A stretch of 35,999 nucleotides of DNA from Rhodothermia bacterium (GTDB taxonomy: Bacteria > Bacteroidota > Rhodothermia > Rhodothermales > UBA2364). Shown one piece after another: positions 31,294 through 35,999 of this stretch. The stretch lies in assembly GCA_017303715.1 (NCBI GenBank), contig JAFLBZ010000043.1, positions 1-35,999 on the forward strand. The letters are read 5' to 3'. The position numbers were made by a program, and so were the translations under genes. Under the pieces are notes generated by a model, which saw only the letters and a program-made list of their open reading frames with translations, searched no databases and was not told the DNA's origin. Numbering within the stretch: position 1 is the first letter of the stretch; each line of letters begins with the position of its first letter.

Positions 31294-32925
31294 ATGAAAA
31301 AATCCACTGGCCATACCCCACTTTTTTCCTCTTTGCGGCGTGCCATGAGGCTTGCTCGTGTGACAAACCACAAAAATGCCCCCTCCGCAGACGAAATCCT
31401 TGATCTCTATAACGAAGAACAGGCAAAGCGTTTCTTTTCGCGTCGTGAATTTCTGGCACTTGGAGCCGGAGCTGCTACTTTAGGCTTATCAGGATGTTTG
31501 CCTGAACCCACTAACAAACCCGAAAACCCCAAGAAAGTATCGGAAGTGGCAAAAATTGCCATTGTTGGGGCTGGCATAGCGGGGCTTCATGCGGCCTATG
31601 TCTTGCAAAAGGCCGGGGTTCAGTCAACGGTTTTCGAGGGAAGTGGTCGTGTAGGTGGACGGATGTTCACCGGAATGGACGTTGTTGCACCGGGGCTTTA
31701 TGCAGAGTTGGGTGGTGAATTTGTGGACTCTGGGCATGAGGACATGATTAACCTTTGTAATGAATTTGGCCTAAAACTCAATGACCGCTTAGACCCAAAA
31801 GGCGAAGGAAAGTACAAAAATGCCTATTTCTTTGAGGGACGGCATTATACCGAACAAGAGGTGATTAAAGCCTTCCAGCCCATTGCCACACGCATGGATG
31901 TGGACATCAACAAATTGAGCGAATATTTTACTTACAACAGTTTTTCGCCAGAAGACCAACGGTTAGACCGGATGTCCATCGCCACCTATTTGGACAGTAT
32001 TGGGGTTTCTGGGTGGTTTAGGAAGTTATTAGATGTGGCGTGGGTAACGGAATTTGGGCGCGAAACCCAAGAACAAACTGCGCTTAATTTGCTCTGGCTC
32101 ATCAGTACCGATACTTCAGAAGGCTTTAGTATTTTTGGCGAAAGCGATGAACAATTCAAAATTGAAGGCGGTAGCGAGCAACTCACACGCGCACTTTACA
32201 AAAAACTACAAGCACAAATCAAAATTTCTCACAAATTAGAAGCCATTCGTGCAGGAAAAAATGGCGGTTATACCCTTTCTTTTGCTTCAGGAGGCGGAAC
32301 CAAGGATGTTGAGACGGAAATGGTCATACTGACCCTTCCCTTTACCCTGCTCCGCGAGGTGGACATTCAGGTTCCCTTGCCTGAGGTGAAGAAAAAAGCG
32401 ATCAAAGAATTGGGATATGGCACAAATGCCAAGTTGTATGTTGGGTTTAAAGACCGCATTTGGCACGCCAAAAACTATTCGGGGGAAGCCTTCACGGACG
32501 AAGGATTCCAGCTTTCTTGGGACAACTCCGCTTTTCAGCCCGGCCCAGCTGGTGGATTAACCTTATTCTCAGGGGGGACAAGTGGCGTTGTTGTGGGCAA
32601 TGGAACACCGGAAAGCCATGTAAATAACTTTATGAGTGGCGTAGAAAAGGCTTTTCCGGGCGCAAGTGCAGCAAGAAATGGACAAACAGCCCGCTTCCAT
32701 TGGCCAACCTACGAATGGGCTAAAATGTCCTATGCCTGTTATCTGCCGGGACAATACACCACCATTGCCGGCGCTGAATTCGAGCCAGTCGGCAACCTGT
32801 TTTTTGCAGGCGAACATACCAGTTTAGACTATCAAGGCTATATGAATGGCGGCGCCGAAACAGGACGACGTGCCGCAGAGGGTATTTTAGAAAAGTTGGG
32901 CATCAAAAAAGCAGAAAACGCATAG
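31294..32925 (+). CDS. flavin monoamine oxidase-family protein, Tat lipoprotein
   Basis: A 543-residue FAD-dependent amine oxidase. The N-terminus is unusual: about 48 residues precede a twin-arginine signal SRREFLALGAGAATLGLSGC (residues 49-68) with Cys68 as a lipobox Cys, so the folded flavoprotein is probably exported and lipid-anchored. The FAD-binding Rossmann motif is IVGAGIAGLHAAYVLQKAG (from residue 91), then VFEGSGRVGGRMFT, and near the end GNLFFAGEHTSLDYQGYMNGGAETGRRAAE, the second FAD motif of the family. The amine substrate is not evident. A perfect bidirectional terminator follows. Confidence 0.9.
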   Translation: MKKSTGHTPLFSSLRRAMRLARVTNHKNAPSADEILDLYNEEQAKRFFSRREFLALGAGAATLGLSGCLPEPTNKPENPKKVSEVAKIAIVGAGIAGLHAAYVLQKAGVQSTVFEGSGRVGGRMFTGMDVVAPGLYAELGGEFVDSGHEDMINLCNEFGLKLNDRLDPKGEGKYKNAYFFEGRHYTEQEVIKAFQPIATRMDVDINKLSEYFTYNSFSPEDQRLDRMSIATYLDSIGVSGWFRKLLDVAWVTEFGRETQEQTALNLLWLISTDTSEGFSIFGESDEQFKIEGGSEQLTRALYKKLQAQIKISHKLEAIRAGKNGGYTLSFASGGGTKDVETEMVILTLPFTLLREVDIQVPLPEVKKKAIKELGYGTNAKLYVGFKDRIWHAKNYSGEAFTDEGFQLSWDNSAFQPGPAGGLTLFSGGTSGVVVGNGTPESHVNNFMSGVEKAFPGASAARNGQTARFHWPTYEWAKMSYACYLPGQYTTIAGAEFEPVGNLFFAGEHTSLDYQGYMNGGAETGRRAAEGILEKLGIKKAENA

Positions 32926-32968
32926 CTCTCACCTCAACCAAGATTAATGTAAAGGCTACATTAACCCA

Positions 32969-33004
32969 AACGCCCCAATCCTTTTCAGCATTGGGGCGTT
33001 TTCT
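32969..33004. terminator. bidirectional terminator between convergent genes
   Basis: AACGCCCCAAT (32969-32979) and ATTGGGGCGTT (32990-33000) form a perfect 11-bp stem with a 10-nt loop, followed by TTCT on the plus strand and preceded by an A-rich side that gives a short T run on the minus strand. It serves the amine oxidase (stop 32925) and the metalloprotease (stop 33021). Confidence 0.85.
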
Positions 33005-33020
33005 GTTACATGTTGCAAGA

Positions 33021-35585
33021 TTATTTGTTGGGATCAAAGATTCTTTCAATCCGAACGAGGGAATCTTGATAATGTAAACGGGTCAACTCGTCGCGTGTTT
33101 TCGGAAGTGCCGCACGTAGTTGGGCTTGTAGTTTTTGCAATTCGCCACGTACCAAAGCCCTTACATCCGACTGGCTCGCGTTTACACCAATTCCAAACAA
33201 TTTGGCCGGATTGAATGTCGCAGAAGGCGTAAATGCAGGAACTGTATTGGTATTCATAAGTGCATCCGCACGGTCTAAATAGCCGCGCTGGAGGTTACGG
33301 CGATAGGCATCCACCGCTCCACCCGAAGCCGCCTCCGTCCAAACCCCATTACGTAAATCTGTGAGCATTTGGAGTGCGGTGTATTGTCCGCCGGATTCGC
33401 CCAATGCACTTGCTTCGATCAAGCGTCCAATCCGTGAGATTTCCATCACTTGGTTCAGAACGCCAACTTGCGTGCTGCGAACGCGCTCCATCATACCCGT
33501 GCCTTCAAAACGGCGTATGACGTTCGGGTCTATCATCCACGTTGGGGTCTTAAAGCACTGGTCAATCAAGAATTGCATGGCACGCTTTTGTTTTTCAGCC
33601 GGAACCATGGTATAAACAACACCGGCCTGATCCATCGTTTTGTAGTGTTCATACACCCCACCAATGTTGTTCAAAACGTGGCCCATATATCGGCGGTATT
33701 GTCCCACCACTTGGCCATAAAGTTCCTCTAAGTCCTTGTAATCCTTAGCAGTTTCCATCGTCCAATTCTGAAGATTAGGCAAGATTCGTTTTAGGTTGCG
33801 AATACCATAATCACTGGCTCGCATGGCATCATCGCCCAAATCCTCTGTTTGCGAGGAAGGATCGAAGCCACCTTGCTTGCCAAAGCGGTACATGGGGTTG
33901 TTCTCCTTTTCCCGAATCCAAGCATTTAGGGTTGGGCGTTCTTCCTCTGGCGTTTTGGCCTCTGGAATCGGGCGATATCCCCAACGGATGGCATGAAGAT
34001 CATAGACACCAATGCCGGGAAAAAGATTTACACCCTTGTCTTCGGGTTGTGCAACATAATTGAACCGCGCATAGTCCATGATCGAAGGCGCCACATTGTG
34101 CTTTTTCGTAAAGGCAGCAGAACGGAGCGAATCCACCGGAAACGCTGAAGAAGAACCCATGTTGTGGGGTAAACCAAGCGTATGACCGACTTCGTGGGCA
34201 GCAACAAAGCGAATCAATTCGCCCATCAATTCGTCCGAGAACTTTATTTTACGGGCATCAGGATTAACGGCTGCTGTTTGGATGAGGAACCAATTCCGAA
34301 GTAGGTTCATCACGTTATGATACCAACCAATGTCCGATTCAATGATTTCGCCGGAGCGTGGATCCGCCAAACTTGGGCCATACGCATTTTCAATATCTGA
34401 TGAGAAATAGCGAATCACCGAATAACGAGCATCTTCCGGGCTAAATTCGGGGTCTTCAGCTTTGGTAGGTGGATCTTTTGCGACAATGGCATTTTTAAAT
34501 CCGGCGGTTTCAAAAGCGGCACGCCAATCATCTACCCCTTGTTTGAGATAAGGCCGCCATTTCTCCGGAGTCGCTGGGTCTATATAATATACGATAGGCT
34601 TAATCGGCTCTACCAGTTCCCCACGTTTCCAAGCATTCCAGTCTTTGGGTTCCAATCGCCAGCGCTTAATAAAGGTTCTCGTCTCGGCACGTTGGACATC
34701 CAAGCCATAATCTTTGGTGGAAACGGAGAAATACCCGACACGGTTATCCAATAAACGTGGTTGCATGGGTTTTTTGGGCAATAGCAACATGGATTGGTTC
34801 ATCTCCAAGGAGATGGTTCCAGAGGCTGATTGACTGGGAGGCGCACCAGCGTCATACGTTAAAATGTGGCGCACTTCAATATTGATCGGATAGCTGTTCA
34901 TCCGAACGATCATGGTGCGTTCGGGATCTAAACGGCGTACTTGATATTGGGTTCTTTGGAAGGAAGGTAATCCCAAAATCGGAATGTCTTGCGTAAACAA
35001 GGACGTGGCATCAATTACAACGGCAGAGGAATCTTTGTTTAAGGCACGAATATCAAACGCGCGAATGATCGGCTCAAAATTGGAAGCCTCTACTGCTTTG
35101 CGGATGGGTAAGCTATCTGCGGCGGTATTTCGGTAGCTAACGGTTCGTAACAAGATTTTTTTATCTGCCTTTTGCCAACGGATGACTTGCTCGCTCTGGC
35201 TTTGTTCACCGCCATATCCCAGATTATCGGCGGTTTTGGCGATACGACTTACCAACAGCATTTCGCGGTTTAAAAGTGAATCTGGTACTTCAAAGAACCA
35301 TTTTCCATCCAATTCATGTACCCAGAAAAGACCCTTGTCGGTTTTAGCCTTTTCGGTGATGACATCTTTATAGGGCTTGATACCCGTATCCGGCGTTCCC
35401 GGACGTGCCGCAGAAGGCGTTGTGGATGGTGTTGTAGTGGCTCCGCCCGATGGAGCAGTAGCGGGTTTGGTTGCTGTACTTGCTGCTGGCGTGGCGGGAG
35501 CAGTTGGTGTCGTCGGTTTTGAACCCGAACAGCCCGCAATAAAAACAACCATACCAAGCAAGTATTTGCTTATTGAACGACGCAT
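33021..35585 (-). CDS. zinc-dependent metalloprotease lipoprotein (DUF5117/DUF4953 type)
   Basis: A large (854-residue) lipoprotein. The signal SKYLLGMVVFIAGCSGS has a lipobox Cys at about residue 19, followed by a Thr/Ala/Pro-rich linker of about 45 residues. The middle carries EKAKTDKGLFWVHELDGKW and LLVSRIAKTADNLGYGG, typical of the DUF5117 region, and the metzincin-type zinc site AHEVGHTLGLPHN (His464, Glu465, His468, His474). It would be an outer-surface or periplasmic protease. The open frame extends to a TTG at 35636, but ATG 35585 gives the proper lipoprotein signal. Function in Bacteroidota is unstudied as far as I know. The gene is convergent with the amine oxidase. Confidence 0.9.
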   Translation of the reverse strand: MRRSISKYLLGMVVFIAGCSGSKPTTPTAPATPAASTATKPATAPSGGATTTPSTTPSAARPGTPDTGIKPYKDVITEKAKTDKGLFWVHELDGKWFFEVPDSLLNREMLLVSRIAKTADNLGYGGEQSQSEQVIRWQKADKKILLRTVSYRNTAADSLPIRKAVEASNFEPIIRAFDIRALNKDSSAVVIDATSLFTQDIPILGLPSFQRTQYQVRRLDPERTMIVRMNSYPINIEVRHILTYDAGAPPSQSASGTISLEMNQSMLLLPKKPMQPRLLDNRVGYFSVSTKDYGLDVQRAETRTFIKRWRLEPKDWNAWKRGELVEPIKPIVYYIDPATPEKWRPYLKQGVDDWRAAFETAGFKNAIVAKDPPTKAEDPEFSPEDARYSVIRYFSSDIENAYGPSLADPRSGEIIESDIGWYHNVMNLLRNWFLIQTAAVNPDARKIKFSDELMGELIRFVAAHEVGHTLGLPHNMGSSSAFPVDSLRSAAFTKKHNVAPSIMDYARFNYVAQPEDKGVNLFPGIGVYDLHAIRWGYRPIPEAKTPEEERPTLNAWIREKENNPMYRFGKQGGFDPSSQTEDLGDDAMRASDYGIRNLKRILPNLQNWTMETAKDYKDLEELYGQVVGQYRRYMGHVLNNIGGVYEHYKTMDQAGVVYTMVPAEKQKRAMQFLIDQCFKTPTWMIDPNVIRRFEGTGMMERVRSTQVGVLNQVMEISRIGRLIEASALGESGGQYTALQMLTDLRNGVWTEAASGGAVDAYRRNLQRGYLDRADALMNTNTVPAFTPSATFNPAKLFGIGVNASQSDVRALVRGELQKLQAQLRAALPKTRDELTRLHYQDSLVRIERIFDPNK

Positions 35586-35814
35586 GTGTTTTGGTTTTGG
35601 GTGAGAAAAAATGGTAGGCACTATAATATACCTCAATTTCTGGACGGAAATGGAAAATATCGGTTACAGATCTCACCAATCCTTTTGAAGACCTCCACAT
35701 GATACAAATGTAGTACAGACGCACGATTTTTCGTCCAAATTCAAGCACTAGTGGGCGATATTCAGCGATACTTGAGTTTGTTTAAAGAAGGTTGCCGAGA
35801 AAAATATTTAAATC

Positions 35815-35839
35815 TTGGCTCAATTATGATTTCAAGTTG
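35815..35839 (-). repeat. terminal inverted repeat of the IS1595-type element (copy 2, 3' end)
   Basis: The 25-bp sequence begins TTGGCTCAATTATGATTTC and is the exact reverse complement of 13104-13128. If the element begins with GG, the boundary is 35817. It contains the TGA stop of the transposase. Confidence 0.85.
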
Positions 35840-35999
35840 TTACTAAGAGGGATATCAAAGCAGAAAGTGCAGCTTGTCCTCGTTTTCTAATATTGTGTAA
35901 AAACTCAAAGAATCCCAAATAGTAAGGGAGCCTTTCTTGTGAAATACCACGATGAGGTCTTAACCAAGGTCTTAGTAAAGACCAAAACCCTTCCATTGA
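35817..35999 (-). mobile_element. IS1595-type insertion sequence, copy 2, partial at window edge
   Basis: The terminal repeat at 35815-35839 is intact, and 35837-35998 matches copy 1 (12279-12440) with only three mismatches. The element continues beyond the window, so whether this copy is complete cannot be seen. Confidence 0.85.
35832..35999 (-). CDS. IS1595-type transposase, C-terminal fragment (5' end outside window)
   Basis: The frame from the right edge is open for 55 codons and ends at TGA (35832-35834) inside the terminal repeat. It reads MEGFWSLLRPWLRPHRGIS, QERLPYYLGFFEFLHNIR and ends SLLVTT. MEGFWSLL with its Glu is the last catalytic motif (H-x-N-x-x-E-x-x-W) of the IS1595 family. 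Unlike copy 1 it retains its own stop and terminal repeat, so it may belong to an active element. Confidence 0.8.
   Translation of the reverse strand, partial: SMEGFWSLLRPWLRPHRGISQERLPYYLGFFEFLHNIRKRGQAALSALISLLVTT

Overview
The window looks like chromosomal DNA of a free-living Bacteroidota member. The support is a gldA-gldF-gldG-type ABC operon, Bacteroidota-typical families (head-GIN/DUF2807, DUF4230, DUF5117-type zinc metalloprotease), upstream boxes resembling the Bacteroidota promoter (TTTG, about 20 nt, TAnnTTTG-like), and short CCCC/GGGG palindromic repeats between genes. GC content is moderate. I cannot name the genus; a Rhodothermia-like, Saprospiria-like or Chitinophagia-like lineage would all fit. 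No rRNA, tRNA, CRISPR array or phage structural module was found.

Layout. 1-3411 is an accessory edge: the 3' end of an IS5-type transposase (+), three tandem tail-collar paralogues (-), a decayed IS630-type transposase (+, 2548-2846) and a gene-poor stretch with palindromic repeats. 3412-6604 is the gldAFG-type ABC transporter (-). 6873-9651 (+) holds an HNH nuclease, a head-GIN adhesin-like protein, a small two-TM protein, a YtxH protein and a bacilliredoxin; it ends at a terminator shared with a convergent DDAH/arginine-deiminase-type hydrolase (-) and a sialate O-acetylesterase (-). 12279-13126 is a broken IS1595-type element. 13261-19133 (-) carries a metallophosphoesterase, a class C beta-lactamase-fold hydrolase and a four-gene run (YbbR-like, DUF4230, unknown membrane protein, histidine phosphatase). 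19339-22891 (+) is a YnjBCD-type ABC importer operon whose permease is split into two genes. 23027-26149 (+) has a Spo0M-like protein, a repeat cluster, and a purine-nucleoside-phosphorylase-like protein paired with an MtnK-like kinase. 26576-28920 is an Xaa-Pro aminopeptidase followed closely by miaA. 29115-32925 holds a solute-binding/LysM fusion gene interrupted by one in-frame TAA, an acyltransferase and a Tat-exported flavin amine oxidase. A large lipoprotein metalloprotease (-) follows, and the window ends inside a second copy of the IS1595-type element.

How the genes connect. Most are housekeeping or cell-envelope genes in short operons. Clear functional units are GldAFG, the Ynj-type importer, peptidase-miaA, and YbbR/DUF4230/membrane protein/phosphatase. 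The two IS1595-type copies lie in the same orientation about 23.5 kb apart, and the three IS families show that both margins have been open to insertion. The best candidates for something not yet described are the exported-looking tail-collar triplet, the nucleoside-phosphorylase/kinase pair with altered active-site motifs, and the SBP-LysM fusion with its in-frame stop.

Limits. Families were recognised by eye from motifs, with no database search. Where the longest reading frame opens on TTG I moved the start to the first well-supported ATG and say so.
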